The position numbers were made by a program, and so were the translations under genes. From Dyella lipolytica (GTDB lineage: Bacteria > Pseudomonadota > Gammaproteobacteria > Xanthomonadales > Rhodanobacteraceae), in the NCBI RefSeq assembly GCF_030160075.1, contig NZ_BSNQ01000003.1:1182556-1246555 (forward strand): a stretch of DNA of 64,000 nt, written 5' to 3'. The notes beneath the pieces were generated by a model. That model worked only from the letters and a program-made list of their open reading frames with translations. It searched no databases and was not told the DNA's origin. Below are positions 57,742 through 63,730 of this stretch, one piece after another (positions within the stretch are counted from its first letter, which is position 1; every line of letters begins with the position of its first letter).

Positions 57742-57767
57742 TTGCCAATCGCGCAAAGGAGTGTTCG

Positions 57768-58046
57768 ATGAAAGACCCCATCTGTCGTCCGTGGATTACC
57801 CTCAACACCCAATACTTCATCGCCCCCGTCGGCAGTCCGCTCGACCTGCTGGATGACGCCAACCTGCTGTTAGGCAGTGCGCAGGATCTGGCTCGAAGCC
57901 TGAGCGAAGCGATCGATCAAGCCGACAACATCAATAGCGAACATCTCGCCGGCGCGTTCTGGGGCTTGGCAACGCTTATCGAGTTGGGGCAAAGCTGTGC
58001 GAGAGAAGCGAACGAGCGCTTGCATAAGATCCGCGCGACGAAATGA
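57768..58046 (+). CDS. Small DUF3077/DUF6124-like protein with long structured leader
   Basis: 92 residues from the ATG at 57768 (AAAGGAG upstream). Pattern TQYFIAPVGSPLDLLDDANLLLGSAQDLARSLSEAI resembles the small DUF3077/DUF6124 proteins of pseudomonads, which I recall having f-V-x-G-x-p-x-x-L-L-x-x-A cores. Mostly helical, cytoplasmic, function unknown. The unusually long self-complementary leader suggests tight RNA-level control. Convergent with the GFA gene; it lies at the left edge of the island. Confidence 0.8.
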   Translation: MKDPICRPWITLNTQYFIAPVGSPLDLLDDANLLLGSAQDLARSLSEAIDQADNINSEHLAGAFWGLATLIELGQSCAREANERLHKIRATK

Positions 58047-58084
58047 GCTTGCAAACCCTCGCTACCAATTGCCGCAGTTTCCGA

Positions 58085-58492
58085 CTAAGTCGGATCCTTT
58101 TCATAACCTTGCGTACCCGGTGGCAGCTGGACCCAAGAATGTTTGCGACATTCATAGACTGAATCTTGCGGCGCAGGAAAACTTGGATCAGCGAACGCGC
58201 CCACAGCGACGTTGACGTACGACAACTCACACCCTTCTTCGGTATGAAACAAGTTTGTGCCACAGACAGGGCAAAACCGAAACGTGTACTTGGTTCCTTG
58301 GTCACCAACGCGAACGTATTCGGTTGCATTACCAATAACCCTGAAAGGCGCCGCGAAACACGCCAGAGCAGCAAAGACGCTTCCGGTTCTACGTTGGCAC
58401 GCGAGGCAGTGGCAAACACCGACTCCAAGTGATTCACCTTGAACCTCAATGGACAACTGTCCGCAGGAACAAGAAGCCGTTCGCTTAGTCAT
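58085..58492 (-). CDS. GFA/CENP-V family zinc protein
   Basis: 135 residues from the Met at 58492 (GGGGGAAG upstream). Zinc-binding cysteines appear in the GFA pattern: SCSCGQLSIE, GVCHCLACQRRTGSVF and FRFCPVCGTNLFHTEEG. The fold is that of the S-(hydroxymethyl)glutathione synthase-like (GFA) superfamily; actual substrates are mostly unknown. Members are frequent passengers of integron cassettes and islands, in line with the location. Confidence 0.93.
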   Translation of the reverse strand: MTKRTASCSCGQLSIEVQGESLGVGVCHCLACQRRTGSVFAALACFAAPFRVIGNATEYVRVGDQGTKYTFRFCPVCGTNLFHTEEGCELSYVNVAVGAFADPSFPAPQDSVYECRKHSWVQLPPGTQGYEKDPT

Positions 58493-58591
58493 GACTTCCC
58501 CCAACGCGTTGTTCGTATAACTTAACTGTACCTAGAACCAGACAACTGAGAGGTCAACCCGGAGCCGTTTCCAGTTTTCGTAGCAAAGAAA

Positions 58592-59113
58592 TCAACCCAG
58601 CGTTTCTCTCTTTCCATACAAGTATCCGGCACGCTCCAAACGACGAATCAACAACGATACGAATGCTAGATGATCGAGACATGTGTCAACGTCATCCATC
58701 TGGTCCACTTCATGTCCGCGTGGATTGCGAATTGCCACCACTCCACCAGAGAACAGAAATTTGAACCCTCGCTGCTCGTCGAGCTCACTCTGTCCGCTTA
58801 GACTGTTCAGCTTCAATGTTGGATTAGTCTCATTAAAGACTTCCATCATTAACTTTTCGCCTGCCTTATTGTTCTTCGAGAGCTGCTGAACGACCTTATC
58901 CAGATACTTGAATGCCTCGAAAGTTGACTCCGCATAGTGTCCGTCGTCAAAGAAAGTCCGGACTTTAGCTGGCAGCTCAGGATGCACGTTCCTTTTGTCA
59001 AAAGGGTGCAACTGCTGCTCTAGAACAGCCTCTAGCGAAGCACTTTGATCCGCGTTGGAAAAACCACTGGCTACACGGACGATTGATTCAAAATAGTCAA
59101 GGGCGTTTGCCAT
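58592..59113 (-). CDS. TIGR02391 (Ymh) family protein with HEPN-type Rx4H motif
   Basis: 173 residues. HPELPAKVRTFFDDGHYAES, TFEAFKYLDKVVQQLS, NPTLKLNSLSGQSELDEQRG and GVVAIRNPRGHEVDQMDD match the TIGR02391 pattern. R129 and H134 form an Rx4H (RNPRGH) in the last helices, the signature of HEPN ribonucleases. The family is often found with restriction or abortive-infection genes. The start overlaps the DUF5343 gene by 17 bp, so the two are coupled. Proposed role: RNase effector of a three-gene defence-like operon. Family call good, activity inferred. Confidence 0.8.
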   Translation of the reverse strand: MANALDYFESIVRVASGFSNADQSASLEAVLEQQLHPFDKRNVHPELPAKVRTFFDDGHYAESTFEAFKYLDKVVQQLSKNNKAGEKLMMEVFNETNPTLKLNSLSGQSELDEQRGFKFLFSGGVVAIRNPRGHEVDQMDDVDTCLDHLAFVSLLIRRLERAGYLYGKRETLG

Positions 59114-59822
59114 TCATTAGGTTCTCTCGAATGCTCTTGAAAATGTTGTCATAAGTCTCTTTGTCAGCGCTTGCTGGTAGGTTGATTTCAACGCGAACCG
59201 TTAAGGCCATACCTCGAACAGCTCCGTCAACCTCGCCTCCCCCATCACCGCCATCTCCATTTTCGCTCGCAAAAACCGAAGCTCTCGAGCCCACCTGGGA
59301 CTTGCTAGATGAAGCCGATTTCGTAGCCCTGCTCTTCACTACAGGACTATCCGCTTTCTTTGTCTTCTGGGTAGATGTTTTTGGCAAATTCCCATCAAGC
59401 TTTCCACTGATCGTTGCAAGAGTCTGGAAAGTCCCAGCCTGTCTTCGACCGACAATGTCGCTGGTGTGGTCGGAACTACGGAAGAACGAAATCAGCCGAT
59501 CTGAAGTCGCAGTCCAGGCATCCACGCCATGCAGATCGAAAAGCGATGCGTAAGCATCTTGGACTATGCCGGCAAAGCCTTTCTGAAATTCGATTTCGTC
59601 ATGCTGTACGAGAACTGACGCGGCTTCAGCAATCTTGTTCCCCTCACCATCAATAATGTGAAGGAACCTAAGTGTGTTGACGATATATGTTTCGTTATTG
59701 GGCGCTATACCCAATTTCTTAAATGTCTCTGCCGTCACTTTTGCTGGAAACGATTTACGAAGCTGTGCGACTGCTGCAACCAAACCGCTCGCTCCGGATA
59801 CATATGGATGCTTGTCAGCCAT
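59097..59822 (-). CDS. DUF5343 protein
   Basis: 241 residues, GGGAGAA before the ATG. N-terminal about 130 residues match DUF5343: MADKHPYVSGASGLVAAVAQ, LRKSFPAKVTAETFKKLGIA, NETYIVNTLRFLHIIDGEGN, looking like two winged-helix units. A Lys/Ser-rich linker (about 145-185) and a Gly-rich stretch lead to a C-terminal beta-alpha module, ALTVRVEINLPASADKETYD. DUF5343 genes recur beside Ymh-type proteins as far as I recall. Possibly the sensor or regulator of the HEPN protein. Confidence 0.82.
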   Translation of the reverse strand: MADKHPYVSGASGLVAAVAQLRKSFPAKVTAETFKKLGIAPNNETYIVNTLRFLHIIDGEGNKIAEAASVLVQHDEIEFQKGFAGIVQDAYASLFDLHGVDAWTATSDRLISFFRSSDHTSDIVGRRQAGTFQTLATISGKLDGNLPKTSTQKTKKADSPVVKSRATKSASSSKSQVGSRASVFASENGDGGDGGGEVDGAVRGMALTVRVEINLPASADKETYDNIFKSIRENLMNGKRP

Positions 59823-59849
59823 ACTTATTTCTCCCAGTTAGATGGCTTT

Positions 59850-60572
59850 TTACGATTCGTCGTTGCGCGCTGCTAAAGCCTTTTTGACCTTCTTCAACAT
59901 TGCATCAACAATTAGTAGGTCCTCATCCTCAGCAACGACGATTGTTGAGTTCAATCCCGGCCCCTTGAACGTTATTGAGTAATCACCAGGCCCCAACTGA
60001 TCTGTCTTTTGAGCATTTTTTCCAACGATGCCGAACCCAGGGTTTTCCTTGCTATCGATATCGTCCAAAGTTGCATCAAGCGCTTCATTCCCGTTTGATT
60101 CGCCTATAGGAACTAAAACATTACCGGGTCCGATCATTCCCGCATGCGCAGCACCCTCCAAAAAATATGCACTCACTTTCGATGCTTGATCACCTGGAAC
60201 GTCGAATTCCCGTATCAATAACTTCTCAAAGTGCTCCATTGGCAATGACTTGCTCTGGAAACGATCGTAGATAGCTCGAAACATCGGAGGCGAAAGAAGC
60301 GCAGTTCGAAGTGCGCTTCGCTTCTCCGATTCGTTGTATGCGAGTGCGTAGTCTCGATACGACTGCTGAAGAATAAGCTTTCCACTTTTCGAGCTGAGCA
60401 GGCCGTACTTAGTGGCAGCGGAGACCAATGCGGTAAAAGCGCCACCTTGCTTCCGGTTAAGGCGTTCCGCGGCCATCTCGGTCGTGCATGAGCCACCGAG
60501 ACTGCTTACCGCATCAGCGAGCTCAATGCTGTTTACGAGCGAGGCTCTCGGGTAATCGACGTTCTTAGGCAT
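59850..60572 (-). CDS. Winged-helix protein, architectural relative of DUF5343
   Basis: 240 residues, first gene of the operon with GGAGG before the ATG. N-terminal winged helix (SIELADAVSSLGGSCTTEMA, AATKYGLLSSKSGKLILQQS), a second helical unit (LPMEHFEKLLIREFDVPGDQ) and, after an acidic linker, a C-terminal module YSITFKGPGLNSTIVVAEDE plus a Lys-rich helix. The order wHTH - linker - beta-hairpin - helix repeats that of the next gene. Not a named family to me. It may bind DNA at the palindrome in its own promoter. GC content is lower than the core genome. Confidence 0.7.
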   Translation of the reverse strand: MPKNVDYPRASLVNSIELADAVSSLGGSCTTEMAAERLNRKQGGAFTALVSAATKYGLLSSKSGKLILQQSYRDYALAYNESEKRSALRTALLSPPMFRAIYDRFQSKSLPMEHFEKLLIREFDVPGDQASKVSAYFLEGAAHAGMIGPGNVLVPIGESNGNEALDATLDDIDSKENPGFGIVGKNAQKTDQLGPGDYSITFKGPGLNSTIVVAEDEDLLIVDAMLKKVKKALAARNDES

Positions 60573-60593
60573 AGTGAAACCTCCAGTAACCGC

Positions 60594-60622
60594 ACTGTAT
60601 GCAGTTTAAAACCAGAAGTCAA
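60594..60622 (-). promoter_or_regulatory. Promoter of the three-gene HEPN operon with overlapping palindrome
   Basis: On the minus strand TTGACT (60617-60622), 17-bp spacer, TACAGT (60594-60599). The palindrome ACTG-CATA-CAGT (60594-60605) covers the -10 box, a position suited to repression. Upstream DNA to about 60720 is strongly A/T-rich, like an UP or silencer-bound region. Confidence 0.65.
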
Positions 60623-60757
60623 CTAAAACTAAGAAAGGCCTAAAATTTGAGGTTTAAATAGTCTAAGATATTTATATAAGATGATGTTTTTATTATATAA
60701 ATTAAATTAAGGCTACATGAGCATTCAATCAAGAGAGCATGGGAAGCTTTAGTTTTA

Positions 60758-60814
60758 CTCCTTCGTGCACTGCACGGCGATGTCATACCCCGCATCGGCG
60801 TGACGCATCACGCC
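60758..60814 (-). pseudogene. Fragment of a second hutU 3' end
   Basis: 57 bp at 52/57 identity to 63758-63814 of the intact hutU. In frame it reads [19 protein letters not shown] and then stops (TAA), against [20 protein letters not shown] in the intact gene. Four differences are synonymous and one changes Ala to Thr, so it comes from a diverged allele and not from a recent tandem copy. Marks a recombination or insertion junction. Confidence 0.85.
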
Positions 60815-60921
60815 GGCAGCCTAATTGCTGAAGCGTCACCTCGGAGAGTTTTAAGGGACCTTGCGACCCCGATGCCGGCGCTAGGTATCCAAAAAGTTTC
60901 ATGCGGTTGAACATCCGTTGT

Positions 60922-60992
60922 GGCTGACGCCAGCGCTTAACCGCAGCGACGAGTGCAGCGAGCTGGACAGCGACTGGAGCGCGCTGTTAGGC
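60922..60992 (-). repeat. attC site 1 of integrase-less cassette array
   Basis: On the minus strand GCCTAAC (60986-60992, matches RYYYAAC), a structured interior with AGCGCG and CGCTGCGGTTAAGC, and a degenerate end GCGTCAGCC in the position of GCGTTAGRC. The TAA of the core is the stop codon of the cassette gene at 60987. Confidence 0.65.
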
Positions 60993-61409
60993 ACTCCGTG
61001 TGCTCCATCGCCAACTGTCTCCAGATTCGCGCACGAATTTCGCCCAAACGTACCGCCAGGGAATGGCGATTACAGAGATCACCACCCCAAAGACGCAAGC
61101 CTGGATGGAGTCGGCGGTTCCCGGATCGATTTGGTTGGCGCGCCATAAAGGGAGTGCGATGGTAAGCAGCCATATCGACTTCCACGTCAGCTCGAAGAAG
61201 AGCAACGGCAGCATCTTGACGGGGTATCTAACGCCCAACATGGCCAAGACCTGTATACCGGCAAGCAGGCCGAACGTATCGCCATCCTTCAGAGCCCACT
61301 CGCTGGTGTGTTGAATCAACTTTGGCCAGACCATAAGGGCGAGCCCGACCGCAATCAGTGCGTACGCGGCCCTCAGGACGTACAAACGGAATGCTGATAT
61401 CTCGGACAT
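60987..61409 (-). CDS. Cassette-encoded four-helix membrane protein
   Basis: 140 residues from the Met at 61409 (GAGGTG upstream). Four hydrophobic helices: VLRAAYALIAVGLALMVWP, FGLLAGIQVLAMLGVRYP, LLFFELTWKSIWLLTIALP and ACVFGVVISVIAIPW. I recognise no family with certainty; similar short proteins are common in cassettes. The stop TAA is built from the attC core GCCTAAC. Confidence 0.75.
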   Translation of the reverse strand: MSEISAFRLYVLRAAYALIAVGLALMVWPKLIQHTSEWALKDGDTFGLLAGIQVLAMLGVRYPVKMLPLLFFELTWKSIWLLTIALPLWRANQIDPGTADSIQACVFGVVISVIAIPWRYVWAKFVRESGDSWRWSTRSA

Positions 61410-61440
61410 GGCGCACCTCAATATCGATTTGACGGGGAAT

Positions 61441-61532
61441 GTCTAACGCCAAACCTAAGCGCCGTGCGTCCCGTAACCAATAAGTGCACCGGAAACTCCT
61501 CTTCCACGGTCCGCTTGAGCACATAGTTCGGC
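61441..61532 (-). repeat. attC site 2
   Basis: On the minus strand GCCGAAC (61526-61532, one mismatch to RYYYAAC), CTCAAGCGGAC, a 45-bp variable centre, GGCGCTTAGG and GTTAGAC (61441-61447, fits GTTRRRY). CTCAAGCGG can pair with GCGCTTAGG, the expected L''/L' complementarity. Confidence 0.75.
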
Positions 61533-61533
61533 A

Positions 61534-61863
61534 TCAACCCAACTCGCTGGCACGCTGCTCCGCTCTATGTGCAGTGGCATCATCGCTCGGTGATGCGAAA
61601 CCATCATCTCGCAGCGCCTTGCGTACATCACGCTTCCAAGACTCGGCGCTTCTTTCGTCTGATGTCTTAGCTAGCGCGACAGTGTAGCGCTCCTCCAAGC
61701 GGTGAAATGCAGCAATGTCTTTATATGCCTGGATCAGTTTCCGCTTGAATCTTTCAGCTTCACGTTGTTTGACGGCGGCGCGGTACGTGAACCAGCCCGT
61801 CACGAAGCTGCCCAAGATCGCGGAAGTACTGGCTACTATCGCCAAGATCAATGTGTCGCTCAT
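61534..61863 (-). CDS. Cassette-encoded single-span membrane protein with coiled tail
   Basis: 109 residues from the Met at 61863, which lies a few bases after the attC core. One N-terminal membrane helix (TLILAIVASTSAILGSFVTGW), then a charged helical tail (REAERFKRKLIQAYKDIAAF, RLEERYTVALAKTSDERSAE). No named domain. The ribosome site is poor; translation may start on the attC core GTTAGGT, as in many cassettes. Stop lies next to attC site 2. Confidence 0.7.
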   Translation of the reverse strand: MSDTLILAIVASTSAILGSFVTGWFTYRAAVKQREAERFKRKLIQAYKDIAAFHRLEERYTVALAKTSDERSAESWKRDVRKALRDDGFASPSDDATAHRAEQRASELG

Positions 61864-61868
61864 CTGAT

Positions 61869-61924
61869 ACCTAACGTCTAAGTTAAGCGGCGTAATAAGC
61901 GTCCGCTTGGACGAGTGGTTATAT
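61869..61924 (-). repeat. attC site 3
   Basis: On the minus strand ATATAAC (61918-61924), CACTCGTCCAAGCGGACG, CGCCGCTTAACTTAGAC and GTTAGGT (61869-61875). AAGCGG pairs with CCGCTT. Length 56 bp, typical of short attC sites. Confidence 0.85.
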
Positions 61925-61942
61925 CGCAGGCTACGGCAGACG

Positions 61943-62275
61943 TCAGAGGGCCGGCAAGTACCTGGGCACTTTGATTTTGAGCAGCGCAATGAGATCGGGG
62001 TCCATGTACGCGTAATTGTCCGGGATCTCCAGACAGATCACGCGCTTGCCATCCAAGTAGGCCTTGAATTTGGCTGAGAGCTTGGAGCGATGAGCACGCT
62101 CCATGACGAAGATCATGTCAGCCCAGTTCAGTAACTCGGGAGTGACGGGCGTTTCGGCGCCATTGTTTAAGCCAGCCGAACGAGTTTCGATCCCGGGCCA
62201 ATCGGCAAAGACCTGCTCAGCCGTGGGGCTGCGTAGCCGGTTCTGGCTGCAGATAAAAAGTATGTTACGAGCCAA
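61943..62275 (-). CDS. Cassette-encoded low-molecular-weight tyrosine-phosphatase-fold protein
   Basis: 110 residues starting at a TTG at 62275 preceded by AGGA nine bases upstream. The P-loop ILFICSQNRLRSPTAEQVFAD is the C-x5-R-S motif of LMW protein tyrosine phosphatases, with an N in the third position as in the group found in cassettes. A possible general acid Asp is in EIPDNYAYMDPDL. Shorter than the usual 150 residues but complete in this subgroup. Could dephosphorylate Tyr or arsenate; role inferred. Confidence 0.87.
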   Translation of the reverse strand: MARNILFICSQNRLRSPTAEQVFADWPGIETRSAGLNNGAETPVTPELLNWADMIFVMERAHRSKLSAKFKAYLDGKRVICLEIPDNYAYMDPDLIALLKIKVPRYLPAL

Positions 62276-62288
62276 GATTTTTCCTGCG

Positions 62289-62347
62289 GTCTAACGCCTG
62301 AGTTAAACGGCGTGTGTATGCGCGTCCGCTTGGGCGAATAGTTAGGG
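62289..62347 (-). repeat. attC site 4
   Basis: On the minus strand CCCTAAC (62341-62347), TATTCGCCCAAGCGGACGCG, a short centre, CGCCGTTTAACTCAGGC and GTTAGAC (62289-62295). 59 bp; the clearest attC of the array. Confidence 0.9.
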
Positions 62348-62596
62348 GCGTGCCGATAACCAAATGCCGACGACATCCCCCGTTGCAGCTAAAACGCCGA
62401 CGAGTACTGCGCCAACCGTTGTCGATAGCGACCATTGGGAACGGATACCCGTAGCTAGTGCGATACCGCTTGCGATGCCGAAAGCAGGCCAGAGTTGGAC
62501 GCCATGAGGCACAAAAAAGCCGAACATATACATGGCCGCAAGGACACCTACGAGAGCACCCGCAAACGCCTTACCGACGGAAACTAAGAGTCGCAT
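62342..62596 (-). CDS. Cassette-encoded small membrane protein
   Basis: 84 residues from the Met at 62596 with a strong AAGGAG nine bases upstream. Three hydrophobic segments (AFAGALVGVLAAMYMFGFFV, WPAFGIASGIALATGI, TTVGAVLVGVLAATGDVVGI). No known domain. The TAA stop overlaps the core of attC site 4. Confidence 0.72.
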   Translation of the reverse strand: MRLLVSVGKAFAGALVGVLAAMYMFGFFVPHGVQLWPAFGIASGIALATGIRSQWSLSTTVGAVLVGVLAATGDVVGIWLSARP

Positions 62597-62607
62597 TTCA
62601 TCTCCTT

Positions 62608-62650
62608 CCATCTAAAGTCTGAGTTAAAGCGCGTACGGTGATAAATTGAG
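62608..62650 (-). repeat. Degenerate attC-like site 5
   Basis: On the minus strand GCGCTTTAACTCAGACTTTAGA keeps the L'-R' half pattern (compare GCCGTTTAACTCAGGCGTTAGAC of site 4), but the core is CTTTAGA in place of GTTAGAC and the other half is poorly preserved. Confidence 0.45.
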
Positions 62651-62682
62651 TTGCGGTCCTATCCATAGTGTGGGAAGACCTC

Positions 62683-63168
62683 ATGCCAAGTGAACTGATT
62701 GGAACATCGGCCCTCAGCATTGCTGCCCTAATCTCCATCGTCCTAACCATGTTGCGTCACCCTCGCTGGACAGACACCGTCAGCATCGAACGCGTTTCGC
62801 GAGTCTTTTTGTTCGGCCTAGCTGCCCAGTGTCTGCACTTCATGGAAGAGTCACTGACGCATTTTCCTGTACGGTTACCTGAGCTTCTGGGCCTTCCGCC
62901 TTGGCCGGATGACTTCTTCGTTGTATTCAACTTGCTATGGCTCGCTGTATGGATTCTATCGTCCATCGGACTGCGTGCCGGCTATCGCGTAGCGATGTTT
63001 CCTATCTGGTTTTTCACCATCTCATGCCTCGTCAACCTAATCGCCCATCCCATCCTGTCGCTCGCCGTCGGTGGATATTTCCCAGGCCTGCTGACATCGC
63101 CTCTGGTGGGCTTGTTCGGGGTGTGGTTGGTGATGCGGCTGATAGCGCTCACGCGGCCATCGCGTTGA
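62683..63168 (+). CDS. HXXEE-domain-like membrane protein, antisense to the array
   Basis: 161 residues from the ATG at 62683 (GGGAAGA upstream; an in-frame GTG at 62668 is the alternative). The motif HFMEESLTHFP is the H-x-x-E-E of the HXXEE family, a multi-span membrane protein group with likely metal-binding residues; later FNLLWLAVWILSSIGLRAGY and a His in NLIAHPILSLAVGGYFPG fit. It is transcribed against all other cassette genes and so needs its own promoter. Confidence 0.8.
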   Translation: MPSELIGTSALSIAALISIVLTMLRHPRWTDTVSIERVSRVFLFGLAAQCLHFMEESLTHFPVRLPELLGLPPWPDDFFVVFNLLWLAVWILSSIGLRAGYRVAMFPIWFFTISCLVNLIAHPILSLAVGGYFPGLLTSPLVGLFGVWLVMRLIALTRPSR

Positions 63169-63183
63169 GGGCTCAGTGGTGGT

Positions 63184-63237
63184 GATTCAGACAAGTTGAA
63201 GGGTGCCCGAGGCGTCCGCTTGAATGGTTAGTTAGGC
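63184..63237 (-). repeat. attC site 6
   Basis: On the minus strand GCCTAAC (63231-63237), TAACCATTCAAGCGGACGCC, then a weaker half CTTCAACTTGTCTGAATC. The first half matches the other sites (AAGCGGACGC); the second is worn. Confidence 0.65.
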
Positions 63238-63552
63238 ACCTTGCTTGAGCGCGCCATATGAACGAAAAAGCAATGAGACTCCCCAAATGCCGAGCGCTGC
63301 ATACAAGATGTAGAGCACCGCAGAAGACAAATAGATAAACGTATACCAAGGTCGCACAGCTGGTAGAAAGGCAGGAATAGTAACGGCAAAAAACGACAAC
63401 AATGCAGTTATGGTTGATAACGTCAGGATAAGAAAACTCTTGTGATGGTGCTTAGAGTAGGCGTGAAGTTGTAGCCAAAGCAGCGCGCCGGCGTTACACA
63501 GGGTGGCAGCTAGCATCAAGTAACTTGCGATATGGATCGCATCCGTATTCAT
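63232..63552 (-). CDS. Cassette-encoded membrane protein
   Basis: 106 residues from the Met at 63552 (GGGAGAAGG upstream). Three membrane helices: IASYLMLAATLCNAGALLWL, SFLILTLSTITALLSFFAVT and YIYL-like AVLYILYAALGIWGVSLLF, with HAYSKHHHK between the first two as a His-rich loop. Family unknown. Stop TAA is part of attC site 6; nearest cassette to hutU. Confidence 0.75.
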   Translation of the reverse strand: MNTDAIHIASYLMLAATLCNAGALLWLQLHAYSKHHHKSFLILTLSTITALLSFFAVTIPAFLPAVRPWYTFIYLSSAVLYILYAALGIWGVSLLFRSYGALKQGA

Positions 63553-63668
63553 TGCCCTTCTCCCTGAAGCGCGTAACTCTAATTCGACCCCCAAAAATGA
63601 GACATCGCGTGGTGCAATAACGCCACGCGCGTCTTCCCTCCCCTGTTTATACGACAAATCCACCCCGT

Positions 63669-63701
63669 AAAAAATTACACCCTCAAAAATGAGGGTGTAA
63701 T
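63669..63701 (-). terminator. Intrinsic terminator of hutU
   Basis: ATTACACCCTCA (63674-63685) and TGAGGGTGTAAT (63690-63701) form a perfect 12-bp stem with a 4-base loop; on the minus strand a run of U follows (plus A-run 63669-63674). It ends hutU transcripts 30 bp past the stop and isolates the cassette array. Confidence 0.9.
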
Positions 63702-63730
63702 GGCTTACTAAATGGCGTGTGGCCGACGAT

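Larger units (their letters stand above)
60573..60921. other. Gene-free A/T-rich region with hutU remnant
   Basis: About 350 bp without a gene. From right to left in transcription sense of the island: a short stretch after the attC at 60922, the hutU 3' fragment (60758-60814), an A/T-rich segment (about 60640-60720) and the HEPN operon promoter. I see no other coding region. Confidence 0.7.

Noticed and set aside
58078-58092. Palindrome TCCGACT-a-AGTCGGA at the GFA stop codon
   Set aside because: Single-base loop and no U-run, so not a credible terminator; may be chance.
58505-58535. Possible attC half before the GFA gene (AACAACGCGTTGGGG on the minus strand)
   Set aside because: Resembles an attC 3' end but the core has a wrong last base and no matching other half was found, so I did not call a site.
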